A DNA stretch of 64,000 nucleotides from Anaerotignum faecicola (GCA_024460105.1 JANFXS010000002.1:186001-250000), one strand, 5' to 3'; shown: positions 33,747 through 43,803, numbered from the stretch's first letter. Translations and numbers: made by a program. The notes: generated by a model not told the origin, from the letters alone.

Positions 33747-34937
33747 TCACAAATGGACTATTGCCTTTTCAAGTATCCGCATAGCTTCGTCTATGTCCCC
33801 GCTTTTTACTATCAATGCAGGCACAAAACGGATTACGTTTGTTCCGGCTCCTACAAGCAGAAGGCCGTTATTTATACACTCGGCAATCACAGGCGCCACG
33901 GGTATGCCAAGCTCAATCCCCTGCATAAGCCCGATGCCCCGTACATCTTTTATTATAGGATATTTCCCTTTTAATTCCAATAGTTTATTTTTTAAATATT
34001 CGCCCTGTTTTTTAACATTTTCCAAAAGGCCGTTATTAAAAAGCTCGTCAAGCACAACCGTGCCGGCTGAAGTTGCAAGCGGATTGCCGCCGAAAGTAGA
34101 CGCATGATCTCCCGGTTTAAACGCTTCGGCCAGCTTATTTGTAGCCATCAACGCTCCAATAGGCACGCCTCCCGCAAGCCCTTTTGCAAAAGTTGCCGCA
34201 TCAGGCGTTACTCCAAGCGCCTGATGTGCGAAAAGCTCCCCGCATCGCCCTACGCCGCATTGTATTTCATCAAATACAAGAACTATATCGTTTTCATCGC
34301 AAATTTTCCTTACAGCCCGCAAATACTCCTTATCAGCCGGATGTATGCCGCCTTCGCCCTGTACGGGCTCCAGAAGTATGCCGCATGTATTTTTATCTAC
34401 CGCCGCTTTTAAGGCTTCAATATCATTAAACGGCACATGCTTGATACCGGGCATCAATGGAGCAAGGCCCTTTTGATATTTTTCCTGCCCTGTTGCAGTA
34501 ACAGCCCCATAAGTCCTGCCGTGAAAAGAATGTTCCATGGTTATTATATCTCGTCCGGGCTTTGACTTCATAGAAGCATACTTACGGCATATTTTCAATG
34601 CGGCTTCAATACTTTCCGCACCGCTGTTGCAAAAAAATACTTTGTCGAAACCGCTGTGTTCGCAAATCATTTCCGCAAGTTTAATCTGAGGCTCCGTATA
34701 GTAAAGGTTCGAAACATGAATAAGTTTCATAGCCTGCTCGGCTATTTTTTCCCCCAGTCTTTCATGGCCGTAGCCAAGCGAATTGACGGCAATCCCGGCA
34801 ACAAAATCAAGATATTTTTTCCCGTCGGCATCCCACACATACATCCCCTTTCCATGGTCAAACGCTATCGGGAAACGGCTGTATGTATTCATAACAACCT
34901 TTCCCCCTCTTGCGGCAAGTTCTTCCATTCTGCTCAT
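33747..34937 (-). CDS. argD: Acetylornithine aminotransferase
   Basis: PLP enzyme converting N-acetylglutamate semialdehyde to N-acetylornithine with glutamate. The 396-residue class III aminotransferase has YLDFVAGIAVNSLGYGH near 45, CNSGAESIEAALK near 100, ITMEHSFHGRTYG near 130, VFDEIQCGVGR near 217 and the PLP lysine in FAKGLAGG near 250. The start codon overlaps the argB stop (ATGA), so translation is coupled. Context (argC, argJ, argB) fixes it as ArgD rather than GABA or ornithine aminotransferase. Confidence 0.95.
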   Translation of the reverse strand: MSRMEELAARGGKVVMNTYSRFPIAFDHGKGMYVWDADGKKYLDFVAGIAVNSLGYGHERLGEKIAEQAMKLIHVSNLYYTEPQIKLAEMICEHSGFDKVFFCNSGAESIEAALKICRKYASMKSKPGRDIITMEHSFHGRTYGAVTATGQEKYQKGLAPLMPGIKHVPFNDIEALKAAVDKNTCGILLEPVQGEGGIHPADKEYLRAVRKICDENDIVLVFDEIQCGVGRCGELFAHQALGVTPDAATFAKGLAGGVPIGALMATNKLAEAFKPGDHASTFGGNPLATSAGTVVLDELFNNGLLENVKKQGEYLKNKLLELKGKYPIIKDVRGIGLMQGIELGIPVAPVIAECINNGLLLVGAGTNVIRFVPALIVKSGDIDEAMRILEKAIVHL

Positions 34938-35830
34938 TTATTATCATTTCCTTTCTCAATCATAGTGCCGATGCCTTCCGGCGTAAAAATTTCAAGTATA
35001 AGACAGTGCTCAACCCTTCCGTCAAGTATATGCACATTATTAACCCCTGCTTTCACGGCGCTCATACAGCACTGCACTTTCGGAATCATGCCGCCAGAGA
35101 TTGTGCCGTCGTCTATAAACGATTGGACTTCGTCCGCTTTTATAAAGCTCATTAGGCTTGAAGGATCGCCGACGTCTTTCATAACTCCCTCAACGTCCGT
35201 AAGGAACGCAAGCTTCTCCGCTTTAAGGCTCCCGGCTATCGCAACAGCCATATAATCGGCGTTTATGTTGTAGCTTGTTCCGTTTTCGTCCTTTCCGATT
35301 GGGGCAATAACAGGTATAAAGCCCGAAGATATAATGGACTGTAAAAGAGACGGATCAACGCTTGTTATTTCGCCTACACAACCGTAATCAACGCCGTTTT
35401 TCTCGATTTTTTTCGCTTTTACGGTCCCGCCGTCTTTGCCGCTTATGCCTACGGCTTTAACTCCATGCATCTCAATATCGGTTACAATTTGTTTATTTAT
35501 TTTACCGCTTAAAACCATTTCCGCAACTTCCATTGTTTCTTCGTCTGTAACCCGAAGACCGTCCACAAATTTAGATTCTATATTAAGCCTATTCAAAAAC
35601 GAATTGATGTCAGGCCCGCCTCCATGCACAATTACAGGGTGCATGCCGACCATTTTCATAAGCACAATATCTTTGATAATAGTTTCTTTAATTTCCGGAT
35701 TTATAAGTGCGCTCCCGCCGTATTTTATAACTATTGTTTTATCATAAAATTTTTGGATAAACGGCAAAGCCTCAGTAAGTATCTGAGCTTTTGCTATGTT
35801 CTCCTGAATAATCTGTTTTTTTGCAACCAT
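34934..35830 (-). CDS. argB: Acetylglutamate kinase
   Basis: Phosphorylates N-acetylglutamate, the committed and often arginine-inhibited step. The 298-residue amino-acid kinase has IVIKYGGSAL near residue 32, VHGGGPDINSFLNR near 68, AVGISGKDGG near 132, YNINADYMAVAIAG near 190 and KLAFLTDVEGV near 208. The N-terminal extension of about 25 residues (IIQENIAKAQILTEALPFI) before the kinase fold resembles the interlacing helix of arginine-feedback-inhibited hexameric enzymes, so inhibition by arginine is likely (inference). It overlaps argD by 4 bases and begins 18 bases after argJ. Confidence 0.95.
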   Translation of the reverse strand: MVAKKQIIQENIAKAQILTEALPFIQKFYDKTIVIKYGGSALINPEIKETIIKDIVLMKMVGMHPVIVHGGGPDINSFLNRLNIESKFVDGLRVTDEETMEVAEMVLSGKINKQIVTDIEMHGVKAVGISGKDGGTVKAKKIEKNGVDYGCVGEITSVDPSLLQSIISSGFIPVIAPIGKDENGTSYNINADYMAVAIAGSLKAEKLAFLTDVEGVMKDVGDPSSLMSFIKADEVQSFIDDGTISGGMIPKVQCCMSAVKAGVNNVHILDGRVEHCLILEIFTPEGIGTMIEKGNDNK

Positions 35831-35848
35831 TTTGATACTCCCCTTTTG

Positions 35849-37069
35849 TCAGCTGCGGTAATCGCCGTTTATTTTTACATAGTCATAGCTTAAATCACAG
35901 CCCCATGCCGCCGCACATTCGTTTCCTTCCGAAATCTTGATATTGACTGTTATCTCTTTTTCGCTTAATATATCGGCGGCCTTTCCCTCGTCAAAATTTA
36001 CGGGAGTACCGTTATCCATCAATAATATATCGCCTTTTGCGCTTTTGAAAACAATATCGACTTTTTCTGGATCAAATTTTACACCGCTGTATCCCATAGC
36101 GCAAAGTACGCGCCCCCAATTTGCATCCTCGCCGAACATAGCCGCTTTAACAAGACTGCTGCACACAACGCTTTTAGCAATTATTTTTGCGTCGCCGCAG
36201 GTTTTTGCACCTGCCACATTCACTTCTATAAACTTAGTAGCGCCTTCCCCATCGCGCACAAGGTTTTTTGCAAGACGTTCGTTAACATAATGGAGAGCCG
36301 ATTTAAACGCCTTATACTCTTCGGTATCGCCGTCTATAACTTCATTTCCCGCAAGCCCGTTTGCAAGTACGACAACCGTATCGTTAGTCGATGTGTCGCC
36401 GTCAACCGAAACCATATTATATGTAACTTCTATATCTTCGCTTAAAGCTTTTTGAAGCATTTCTTTTTCAATATTGCAGTCCGTAGTTATAAAAGCGAGC
36501 ATTGTCGCCATATTGGGATGTATCATTCCACTGCCCTTTGCAATGCCTCCTATAGTTACGGTTTTTCCGCCTATTTCAATCTGCACCGCAACTTCTTTTG
36601 AATATGTATCCGTGGTCATTATAGCTTCGGCCGCAAGAAGGGAATTTTCCCTGGAATACCCAAGCGTCGGAGCCGTTTTCTTAACGCCTTCCCTGACAGT
36701 ATCAATAGGAAATTCCGCGCCGATAACTCCTGTAGATGCAGTTAAAACGCTTTCTGCCGTTACGCCTATTGCGTCGGCATATGCTTTTGCCATTTCCTCG
36801 TTGCTTTTTTTCCCGAGTTCACCTGTGCATGCGTTGGCGTTTCCGCTGTTTACGGCTATGCCGCTTATTTTTCCGCCGCATTTTAATATTTCAATATTCC
36901 TTAAAACAGAAGCCGCCTTCACAACATTCGTTGTAAAACATGCGGCGCATACGGCCGGTACTTCGCTTTTAATCAGCGCTAAATCCTTAACGCCTTTTTT
37001 TATGCCGACAGCCGCCCCGGCGGCCAAAAAACCCTTAGGAGCCGTAACTGAACCGTCTATAACCTTCAT
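35849..37069 (-). CDS. argJ: Ornithine acetyltransferase/N-acetylglutamate synthase (copy 1)
   Basis: Recycles the acetyl group from N-acetylornithine to glutamate. The 406-residue precursor has the self-cleavage site KGSGMIHPNMATMLAF, where the Thr becomes the new N-terminal nucleophile of the beta chain (about residue 189), and NSGNANACTGE near 70 and SVDGDTSTNDTVV near 234. The start at 37069 (MKVIDGSVTAPKG) has AGGAGGATT upstream; the longer frame begins inside the cdd1-like gene. It is one of two argJ genes in this operon, separated from the other by one small gene. Both keep the cleavage and oxyanion motifs. Confidence 0.93.
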   Translation of the reverse strand: MKVIDGSVTAPKGFLAAGAAVGIKKGVKDLALIKSEVPAVCAACFTTNVVKAASVLRNIEILKCGGKISGIAVNSGNANACTGELGKKSNEEMAKAYADAIGVTAESVLTASTGVIGAEFPIDTVREGVKKTAPTLGYSRENSLLAAEAIMTTDTYSKEVAVQIEIGGKTVTIGGIAKGSGMIHPNMATMLAFITTDCNIEKEMLQKALSEDIEVTYNMVSVDGDTSTNDTVVVLANGLAGNEVIDGDTEEYKAFKSALHYVNERLAKNLVRDGEGATKFIEVNVAGAKTCGDAKIIAKSVVCSSLVKAAMFGEDANWGRVLCAMGYSGVKFDPEKVDIVFKSAKGDILLMDNGTPVNFDEGKAADILSEKEITVNIKISEGNECAAAWGCDLSYDYVKINGDYRS

Positions 37070-37082
37070 ATAATAATCCTCC

Positions 37083-37343
37083 TTAATATTTCCAATTCCA
37101 CCATTTAAGCTTTTCAGGATCGTATTTGTCATTTTCCGCAAAATATACCGCAAGCCTGTAAACATATAATACGCACCTGTCAACTTTGCATCCTTCTATT
37201 TCACACATTTTTTCATACATTTTTTCCGGATCCTGACCTTTCAAATCATCAACGCATTTATAGCCAAGCCTTATAAAATCCTGCTCCATGGCCTTGCCTA
37301 CGCCGGGAATTACCTTAAACCCGCTTTTATTATTATCCGCCAT
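37083..37343 (-). CDS. Helix-hairpin-helix Cdd1-like small protein
   Basis: An 86-residue protein with an N-terminal helix-hairpin-helix (VIPGVGKAMEQDFIRLGYKC, residues 11-30) followed by DLKGQDPEKMYEKMC and conserved Cys and Trp residues (WWNWKY at the end). It matches the Pathogenicity locus/Cdd1 family, named after a gene next to the C. difficile toxin locus; its function is unknown, though the hairpin suggests nucleic-acid binding. It sits between the two argJ genes, 1 base after copy 2 and 13 bases before copy 1, so it is co-transcribed. The DELLFxRLG-like core is short but the family is usually this size. Confidence 0.8.
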   Translation of the reverse strand: MADNNKSGFKVIPGVGKAMEQDFIRLGYKCVDDLKGQDPEKMYEKMCEIEGCKVDRCVLYVYRLAVYFAENDKYDPEKLKWWNWKY

Positions 37344-37344
37344 A

Positions 37345-38574
37345 TTATGTCCTCGAACGGTATTCGCCGTTTATTCTCACATACTCATGCCCTAAATCGC
37401 AGCCCCAGCTTTTAGCCGAATGTATGCCGTCGCCAAGCTCAATGTCAACCGTTATGTCCCTTTCGCTTAAAACGTCGGCCGCTTTATTCTCATCAAAATG
37501 TACAGGCTCTCCGCCGGCCATTAAAAGTACAGACCCTTTTTCGCTTACAAAACTCATATTTACCCTTGAAGGATCAAAATATCCGCCGCTTGCACCCATG
37601 GCGGCAATAACACGCCCCCAGTTAGCGTCTTCGCCGTACATAGCCGTTTTTACAAGGTTGTTCGTTACAATGCTTTTTGCAAGAAGCCTTGCGTCCGCGT
37701 CGCTTTTTGCCCCTTTAACATTAACTTGTATAAACTTTCCCGCTCCTTCGCCGTCATGTACAATGTCCTGTGCGAATTTTTCGTTTATAAAATACAAAGC
37801 GTCACAAAATTCCTCATAAAATTCATTTTCTTCGTTTATTTCTTCATTGTCCGCCAATCCGTTAGCCATTATAACAGCCATATCGTTCGTACTTGTCGCC
37901 CCGTCCACGCTAATCATATTGTACGTTTCCTTAACGGAATATATAAGAGCCTTTTTAAGCAGAGAATGGCTGATATTTATATCGGTCGTTATAAAACTTA
38001 AAACTGTCGCCATATTGGGATGTATCATTCCGCTTCCTTTGCACATGGCTCCGATTTTAACGGTTTTTCCGGCAACATTAAGCTGAACAGCCATTTCTTT
38101 TAAAAATGTGTCCGTCGTTATAATCCCGGCGGCGGCGTTTTTTGCTTCCTCCCGTTTATTAGACAGGTTTCCGTAAGCTCCTTTTATACCCGCCTTAATT
38201 AAATCCATCGGCATATCAAGGCCTATAATCCCCGTTGCCGCCGTAAGTATCTCATCTTTTTTTGCCCCTATGCATCCGGCAAAACACTCCGCCATATCGG
38301 CGTTATCCTGAACGCCTCTTTTGCCCGTGCATGCATTGGCGTTGCCGCTTACGCATACAAGGCCTTTTACAAGGCCGCCGCGGTCGGTTATTTCCTTATC
38401 CCATAAAATATGCGCCGCTTTAACAAGGCTTGTCGTATATGCTCCCGCCGCTTTTGCCGGCACACTGCTTGTTAAAAGCGCTAAATCTTTCTTAACTTTT
38501 TTAATGCCTATATGTTTTCCCGTAGCCTTAAAGCCTTCAGGGACGGTTATCCCGCCGTCGATTACACGGAACAT
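37345..38574 (-). CDS. ArgJ paralogue (copy 2)
   Basis: A 409-residue ArgJ-family protein in tandem with copy 1. It keeps the processing site KGSGMIHPNMATVLSF, the VSGNANACTGKRG motif near 73 and SVDGATSTNDMAV near 233, so it should be cleaved and could be active. It differs from copy 1 in many surface positions and in the N-terminal TTSLVKAAHILWDKE segment, so it is not a recent duplicate. It may have a different balance of the ornithine acetyltransferase and acetylglutamate synthase activities, or act on another N-acetyl amino acid. It starts 15 bases after argC. Confidence 0.88.
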   Translation of the reverse strand: MFRVIDGGITVPEGFKATGKHIGIKKVKKDLALLTSSVPAKAAGAYTTSLVKAAHILWDKEITDRGGLVKGLVCVSGNANACTGKRGVQDNADMAECFAGCIGAKKDEILTAATGIIGLDMPMDLIKAGIKGAYGNLSNKREEAKNAAAGIITTDTFLKEMAVQLNVAGKTVKIGAMCKGSGMIHPNMATVLSFITTDINISHSLLKKALIYSVKETYNMISVDGATSTNDMAVIMANGLADNEEINEENEFYEEFCDALYFINEKFAQDIVHDGEGAGKFIQVNVKGAKSDADARLLAKSIVTNNLVKTAMYGEDANWGRVIAAMGASGGYFDPSRVNMSFVSEKGSVLLMAGGEPVHFDENKAADVLSERDITVDIELGDGIHSAKSWGCDLGHEYVRINGEYRSRT

Positions 38575-38589
38575 AATATCACCCTTCCG

Positions 38590-39633
38590 TTATGCCGGGA
38601 AAATAGGCGCAAAGCTTAATCCCGTTTTTTCATCAAGCCCAAAAAGTATGTTCATATTCTGGACAGCCTGCCCCGCCGCGCCTTTTACAAGGTTGTCTAT
38701 AGCGCCCACGACGATAACCCTGTTTGTTCTTTCGTCAACAGCAAAGCCTATATCCAAAAAGTTCGAGCCTTTAACCCATCTTGTTTCGGGGAAAACCCCT
38801 CTTTTCGTAAGGCGTATAAAATACTCTTTGCCGTAATACTTTTCGTAAATTTCCTTTATTTCATCATAAGACATTTTTTCTTTAAGCTCCGCATAGCATG
38901 TGGCAAGTATTCCCCTGTTCATAGGTATAAGATGCGGCGTAAAACTTAAAACAATATCGTCTTTTGCAGCGTATGAAAGCTGTTCCTCAATTTCAGGCGT
39001 ATGCCTGTGGCCGGCGATCTTATATGCTTTAACCGTTTCATTACATTCGTCAAACATATTTGCAAGCGCAAGCCCTCGGCCCGCTCCTGTAACGCCGCTT
39101 TTTGCGTCTATAATAATCGAATTTGTCTTAATAACGCCTTCCGCAACAAGCGGCCTTAAGGAAAGTATGGAACATGTGGTGTAGCATCCCGGATTCGCAA
39201 CAAGCCGTTTGCCTTTTATAATGTCCCTGTTTACCTCGCAAAGCCCGTATACGGCTTTTTCCAAAAGTTCGCGCCCCTCGTGCTTAACATTATACCATGC
39301 CTCGTATATATCGGCGTTTTTAAGCCTGAAATCCGCCCCGAAATCTATAACCATTGCCCTTTCAAGTATGTCTTCCGTAACAACTTTTGCCGCAACGCCA
39401 TGAGGCAAAGCCATAAATATAACGTCGCATTCATCGGCAAGCCTGTCCATATCCATTTCACAACAGACCGTTTCATTAATTTCCCTGTAGTTTTCATAGA
39501 CCTCATCAAAGGTTTTCCCTACATAGCTGTGAGCGGTCATCGTTTTGATTTCAACCTCAGGATGTTGCATAAGTATGCGTACCAATTCATTTCCCGCATA
39601 TCCTGTAGCCCCTACTATTCCCGCTTTAATCAT
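38590..39633 (-). CDS. argC: N-acetyl-gamma-glutamyl-phosphate reductase
   Basis: Reduces N-acetylglutamyl phosphate to the semialdehyde with NADPH. The 347-residue protein has the Rossmann loop GATGYAGNELVRIL at residues 9-22, LPHGVAAK near 98, the catalytic Cys in VANPGCYTT near 151, and the substrate His region AGHRHTPEIEEQL near 210. Length matches the long ArgC type. First gene of the arginine operon; its promoter lies back to back with that of argG and overlaps an AT-rich palindrome that may be an ArgR box. Confidence 0.95.
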   Translation of the reverse strand: MIKAGIVGATGYAGNELVRILMQHPEVEIKTMTAHSYVGKTFDEVYENYREINETVCCEMDMDRLADECDVIFMALPHGVAAKVVTEDILERAMVIDFGADFRLKNADIYEAWYNVKHEGRELLEKAVYGLCEVNRDIIKGKRLVANPGCYTTCSILSLRPLVAEGVIKTNSIIIDAKSGVTGAGRGLALANMFDECNETVKAYKIAGHRHTPEIEEQLSYAAKDDIVLSFTPHLIPMNRGILATCYAELKEKMSYDEIKEIYEKYYGKEYFIRLTKRGVFPETRWVKGSNFLDIGFAVDERTNRVIVVGAIDNLVKGAAGQAVQNMNILFGLDEKTGLSFAPIFPA

Positions 39634-39665
39634 AATATTTTACCCCCATTTATAAAACTTTTTAG

Positions 39666-39710
39666 AATTATGATTTTCATAATTATACATACTTTTTTAA
39701 TAATATGCAA
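39666..39710 (-). promoter_or_regulatory. argC promoter with a probable ArgR-type palindrome
   Basis: Minus-strand -35 TTGCAT (39705-39710) and -10 TATAAT (39682-39687) are 17 bases apart. AATTATGA-TTT-TCATAATT (39666-39684), a perfect 8+3+8 palindrome, overlaps the -10 and start point. It resembles ARG boxes in size and AT content but is not an exact match, so ArgR binding is inference. Confidence 0.65.
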
Positions 39711-39727
39711 GATTTTTAAAAAAATAA

Positions 39728-39756
39728 TTGAATATTTTTATTATAGCATGTATAAT
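39728..39756 (+). promoter_or_regulatory. argG promoter
   Basis: TTGAAT (39728-39733) and TATAAT (39751-39756) are 17 bases apart. The TTGAATATTTTTATTATA stretch that includes the -35 and spacer resembles one ARG-box arrangement. A CAGGAGGT ribosome site follows at 39831. Confidence 0.7.
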
Positions 39757-39845
39757 GATTTGGTACAGCATTAAAAATGGCAAAAAATTATTTTTTTACA
39801 AAAAATTTATAGTGAAAAAAGTACATATCTCAGGAGGTAATTTCA

Positions 39846-41069
39846 ATGTCAAAAGAAAAAATTGTCCTTGCCTATTCAGGCGGTTTGGACACAACAGTTA
39901 TAATCCCATGGCTTAAAGAAAATTATAACGATGCAGAAGTTATAGCCGTATGCGGCAATGTCGGCCAAGGCAAGGAAACGGATGGCCTTGAGGAAAGGGC
40001 GCTCAAAACCGGCGCAAGCAAACTTTATATTGAAGATATTACGGAAGAATTTATTACCGACGCTATTTTCCCATGCGTTAAGGCAAACGCCGTTTATGAA
40101 GGCAAATATCTTCTCGGCACTTCAATGGCAAGGCCTATAATTGCAAAAAGGCTTGTGGAAATCGCCCGCAAAGAAGGCGCTACGGCTATCTGCCACGGCG
40201 CTACGGGCAAAGGCAACGATCAAGTCCGTTTTGAACTTACGGTTAAAGCGCTCGCTCCCGATCTTAAGATAATCGCCCCATGGAGGCTTGACACCTGGAA
40301 AATGCAGTCACGCGAGGACGAGGTTAAATATCTTGAAGAAAGAGGCATTGAAGCCCCTGTCAAAAAAGGCGACAGCTACAGCCGCGACCGTAATATCTGG
40401 CATTTGAGCCACGAAGGGCTTGAACTTGAAGATCCTGCAAACGAGCCGAATTACGACCATATCCTTCAGCTCGGCGTTTCTCCCGAAAAGGCTCCGGATA
40501 AGCCTGAATATGTAACGCTTACGTTTGAAAAAGGTATCTGCACAAAACTTAACGGCGAGGAAGCAGGCCCTGTTGAGCTTCTTACAAAGCTTAATGAAAT
40601 AGGCGGCAAAAACGGCATCGGCATACAGGATATCTGCGAAAACCGTGTCGTAGGCATGAAATCCCGCGGAGTATACGAAACGCCCGGCGGCTCAATACTT
40701 TACTATGCCCACAGGGAACTTGAATACCTCACCCTTGACAAACAAACTCAAGCTTGGAACGAAATATGCTCTACAAAATTTACAGAACTTGTATACAGCG
40801 GAGAATGGTTTACGCCGCTTCGCGAAGCGCTTTCGGCATATTTTGATTCGGTTAACGAAACTGTTACGGGAGAAGTTAGGCTTAAACTTTACAAGGGCAA
40901 TATTATCCCGGCCGGATCGACAAGCCCATATTCGCTTTACAACGAGTCTATTGCAAGCTTTACAACGGGCGAGCTTTATAATCATAAGGACGCCGACGGA
41001 TTTATCAACCTCTTCGGCCTTCCTCTTAAAGTGCGCGCAATGATGAAACAGGCGAACGAAAATAAATAA
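39846..41069 (+). CDS. argG: Argininosuccinate synthase
   Basis: Joins citrulline and aspartate with ATP. The 407-residue protein has the PP-loop AYSGGLDTT near residue 9, [16 protein letters not shown] near 115 and [17 protein letters not shown] near 180, all standard ArgG blocks, and normal length. It is transcribed away from argC from its own promoter and ends at a strong terminator before argH. No argF (ornithine carbamoyltransferase) or carbamoyl-phosphate synthase gene is in the window. Confidence 0.96.
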   Translation: MSKEKIVLAYSGGLDTTVIIPWLKENYNDAEVIAVCGNVGQGKETDGLEERALKTGASKLYIEDITEEFITDAIFPCVKANAVYEGKYLLGTSMARPIIAKRLVEIARKEGATAICHGATGKGNDQVRFELTVKALAPDLKIIAPWRLDTWKMQSREDEVKYLEERGIEAPVKKGDSYSRDRNIWHLSHEGLELEDPANEPNYDHILQLGVSPEKAPDKPEYVTLTFEKGICTKLNGEEAGPVELLTKLNEIGGKNGIGIQDICENRVVGMKSRGVYETPGGSILYYAHRELEYLTLDKQTQAWNEICSTKFTELVYSGEWFTPLREALSAYFDSVNETVTGEVRLKLYKGNIIPAGSTSPYSLYNESIASFTTGELYNHKDADGFINLFGLPLKVRAMMKQANENK

Positions 41070-41080
41070 TTAAAATAATA

Positions 41081-41144
41081 ATCAAGGCCGGATTTGCCGG
41101 AATACATTAATTTAATTCCGGCGTCCGCAGCCTTGATTTTTTAT
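41081..41144 (+). terminator. Terminator between argG and argH
   Basis: AATCAAGGC (41081-41089) and GCCTTGATT (41131-41139) form the outer stem, with an inner GGAAT/ATTCC hairpin, followed by TTTTT. It suggests that argH has its own promoter or depends on read-through; a -35-like TTGATT lies inside the terminator but no clear -10 follows. Confidence 0.75.
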
Positions 41145-41204
41145 GTCAAATAGTTTACGCCAAATAAATAGTATTCATATATTTAAAGAAGGGATGATTA
41201 TATT

Positions 41205-42584
41205 ATGAGCAAGTTATGGGGCGGAAGGTTCACAGGGGAAACTGACAGTTTTACGGACCATTTCCATTCTTCCATTTCATTTGACAGGCGCATGTATAAA
41301 GAAGATATAACAGGCAGCATCGCTCATTCCGCAATGCTCGGAGCGCAGGGCATTATATCCGAAAGCGACGCCGAACTTATAGGCAGGACATTAAAAGAAA
41401 TACTTGAAGATATTGAAAACGGCAAAATAGAATTCGATGAAAAGGCCGAAGATATTCACATGAATATAGAAACAATACTTATAGAGCGTATAGGCGACGT
41501 CGGAAAGCGGCTTCACACAGGACGCAGCAGGAACGATCAAGTTGCCCTTGATATACGAATGTATATTAAAAAAGAAATTACGGCAATACAGTCCCTTATA
41601 ACAGAACTGTGCAAATCCCTTAACAATACCGCAAAAGAAAACACTGATACAATAATGCCCGGATATACTCACCTTCAAAGGGCGCAGCCAATCACTTTTG
41701 CGCATCATGTCCTCGCTTATGTTGAAATGTTTAAACGCGACTATGAAAGGCTTTCCGATACTTACAAACGCACAAACATTATGCCTCTCGGAAGCGGCGC
41801 GCTTGCAGCGACGACATATCCGTTGGATCGTGAAATGGTTGCGAAAGCCCTCGGTTTTGACAGCATAACGCTCAACAGCCTCGACGGTGTAAGCGACAGG
41901 GATTTCTGCATAGAGCTTTTAAATGCACTTTCAATTCTTATGATGCATTTAAGCCGTTTTTGCGAAGAAATTATATTGTGGAGCAGTCATGAATTTAAAT
42001 TTATAGAACTTGACGACGCCTACTCAACAGGCTCAAGTATTATGCCGCAGAAAAAAAACCCGGATATGGCAGAACTTATAAGAGGCAAAACAGGCCGCGT
42101 ATACGGCTATCTAATCGGCCTTTTAACAACTATGAAAGGGCTCCCTCTTGCGTACAATAAAGATATGCAGGAAGATAAAGAAGGCGTATTTGCAGCTATA
42201 GACACCGTAAAAATGTGTCTGCCCGTATTTACAAATATGGTCAAAACCATTAAGGTAAGAAAAAACAATATGTATGAAGCCGCGAAAGGCGGTTTTACAA
42301 ATGCAACCGACGCCGCCGACTGGCTTGTCAAACAGGGAGTTCCTTTCCGCGACGCTCATGCGATTATAGGAAAACTTGTGCTTTACTGCATAAATAACGA
42401 TACAAACCTTGACGACCTTTCCATCGAAGAGTATAAAAAAATATCCCCGGTATTTGATGAAAGCGTTTACGACGCCATTAAAGTTGAGAAATGCGTCGAA
42501 GCAAGAAATGTCCCTGGCGGCCCTTCAAAAGAATATATCGAAAAATTAATACTTATAAATGAAAAATATTTTGCTTCTCTTTAA
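41205..42584 (+). CDS. argH: Argininosuccinate lyase
   Basis: Splits argininosuccinate into arginine and fumarate, the last step of arginine synthesis. The 459-residue fumarase/aspartase-superfamily protein has [12 protein letters not shown] at the start, [13 protein letters not shown] near 105, [13 protein letters not shown] near 150 and the signature [15 protein letters not shown] near 275. Ribosome site AGAAGGGATG. It ends 104 bases before a GC-rich terminator. Confidence 0.96.
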   Translation: MSKLWGGRFTGETDSFTDHFHSSISFDRRMYKEDITGSIAHSAMLGAQGIISESDAELIGRTLKEILEDIENGKIEFDEKAEDIHMNIETILIERIGDVGKRLHTGRSRNDQVALDIRMYIKKEITAIQSLITELCKSLNNTAKENTDTIMPGYTHLQRAQPITFAHHVLAYVEMFKRDYERLSDTYKRTNIMPLGSGALAATTYPLDREMVAKALGFDSITLNSLDGVSDRDFCIELLNALSILMMHLSRFCEEIILWSSHEFKFIELDDAYSTGSSIMPQKKNPDMAELIRGKTGRVYGYLIGLLTTMKGLPLAYNKDMQEDKEGVFAAIDTVKMCLPVFTNMVKTIKVRKNNMYEAAKGGFTNATDAADWLVKQGVPFRDAHAIIGKLVLYCINNDTNLDDLSIEEYKKISPVFDESVYDAIKVEKCVEARNVPGGPSKEYIEKLILINEKYFASL

Positions 42585-42687
42585 AAAGACTTGTTTTAAA
42601 TAAAAATCAGGCCTTTTCAGATATTTTTCAATAATACGCCATATATTTCAATTACGGAACCGAATAAATATTCTTTAATTATAATAA

Positions 42688-42714
42688 GCCCGCCGCCTGA
42701 TTAAGGCGGCGGGC
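42688..42714 (+). terminator. GC-rich terminator after argH
   Basis: GCCCGCCGCCT and AGGCGGCGGGC form a perfect 11-bp stem with a 5-base loop, followed by ATTGCTAATTTTAT. The gap from 42715 to 43086 is AT-rich and I see nothing else in it. Confidence 0.75.
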
Positions 42715-43086
42715 ATTGCTAATTTTATATAGAGTCATCAATTTCAACTGCTCAATGGATAACAAAGCGTCGGGAATCACGGAAATATCATTAAACTGTC
42801 TGCCATATTTATATACATAAAATTGCGATATATGTTTCTGTAAATTAACTCTGCCTGCTTTTGCTGTTTATAGATATATAATTTAAGCTGTATGACATAC
42901 ATATTTTAGAATAAAAAACTATATGCAAATGGCCTTAAAATTCATTTATAATATTGCCTGCAAAGATTTTGAGTATAAAAATCGACGCCTTTAAATGTCA
43001 TAGATATATAAGTAAATCCCTAAATATATTTAATCTTTAAATCCTAAAATTCCGCTTTCATATTACATTGCGTGCAGAAATACCGT

Positions 43087-43776
43087 CTATATCAAATTTA
43101 TATTTTTCAAAGCATTATATACATGAATACGCGAATACAGCTCCGCCCCTGCATAATCTCTTTCCTTTATGCACTCTGTTATCTTTTTGTGGTAAATAAC
43201 GGCATTTTCTGTAAAGGAATCTATAATTTTTTTATCTTTTATTGAATTGTGGATGATTGTTATGGATTGGTGCAAAAGCGGCGTCAGCTGTTCAAATATT
43301 TTATTATGCGAAGCAGTAGCTAAAGCTTTATGGAATTTCGTGTCAAGTTCTTTATAAGGTTCTCCTGAAAGGCATGCTTCACGGCATAGCTTTTCATAAT
43401 AAAAAATGCTTTCAAGCTCTTCCTCAGTCGCAAAATCAATAGTTGCTTTAATCATGGCCGGCTCCAATATAAGCCTTAAATCAAGGGAGTCTTTTAAATC
43501 CTGTTTTTTGTCGTTAAGATATATCATATCGAATAAATTAGATGCCAACCCGGGGTTTTCTTTTACAAATGTTCCGACTCCCCTTTTAATTTCAAGTATG
43601 TTGCCTGCAATTAGAATTTTTACGGCTTCCCTGATAGACGTTCGGCTCACATTAAGAAGAGAGGCGAGATTGCTTTCATTCGGAAGCTTTTCCCCCGGCT
43701 TATATATTTCTTCCGCCAAAATCATATTTTTCAGTTTTTCAGCGGTTTCTTCCGCAAGAGAAATATAAATTCCCAT
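43087..43776 (-). CDS. GntR family regulator, FadR (FCD) subfamily
   Basis: A 229-residue regulator: N-terminal winged helix-turn-helix (LPNESNLASLLNVSRTSIREAVKIL, residues about 30-54) and an all-helical C-terminal FCD domain (about 75-225) with the metal-binding Asp/His pattern (LDTKFHKALATASHN near 135). The start at 43776 (MGIYISLAEE) has GAGAGGTGAT upstream; the longer frame is not supported. FCD regulators usually bind organic acids. It is divergent from the TRAP/LarA genes and probably controls them; 811 bases lie between. Confidence 0.88.
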   Translation of the reverse strand: MGIYISLAEETAEKLKNMILAEEIYKPGEKLPNESNLASLLNVSRTSIREAVKILIAGNILEIKRGVGTFVKENPGLASNLFDMIYLNDKKQDLKDSLDLRLILEPAMIKATIDFATEEELESIFYYEKLCREACLSGEPYKELDTKFHKALATASHNKIFEQLTPLLHQSITIIHNSIKDKKIIDSFTENAVIYHKKITECIKERDYAGAELYSRIHVYNALKNINLI

Positions 43777-43803
43777 TAGATCACCTCTCCGTTTAATGCA
43801 GTT

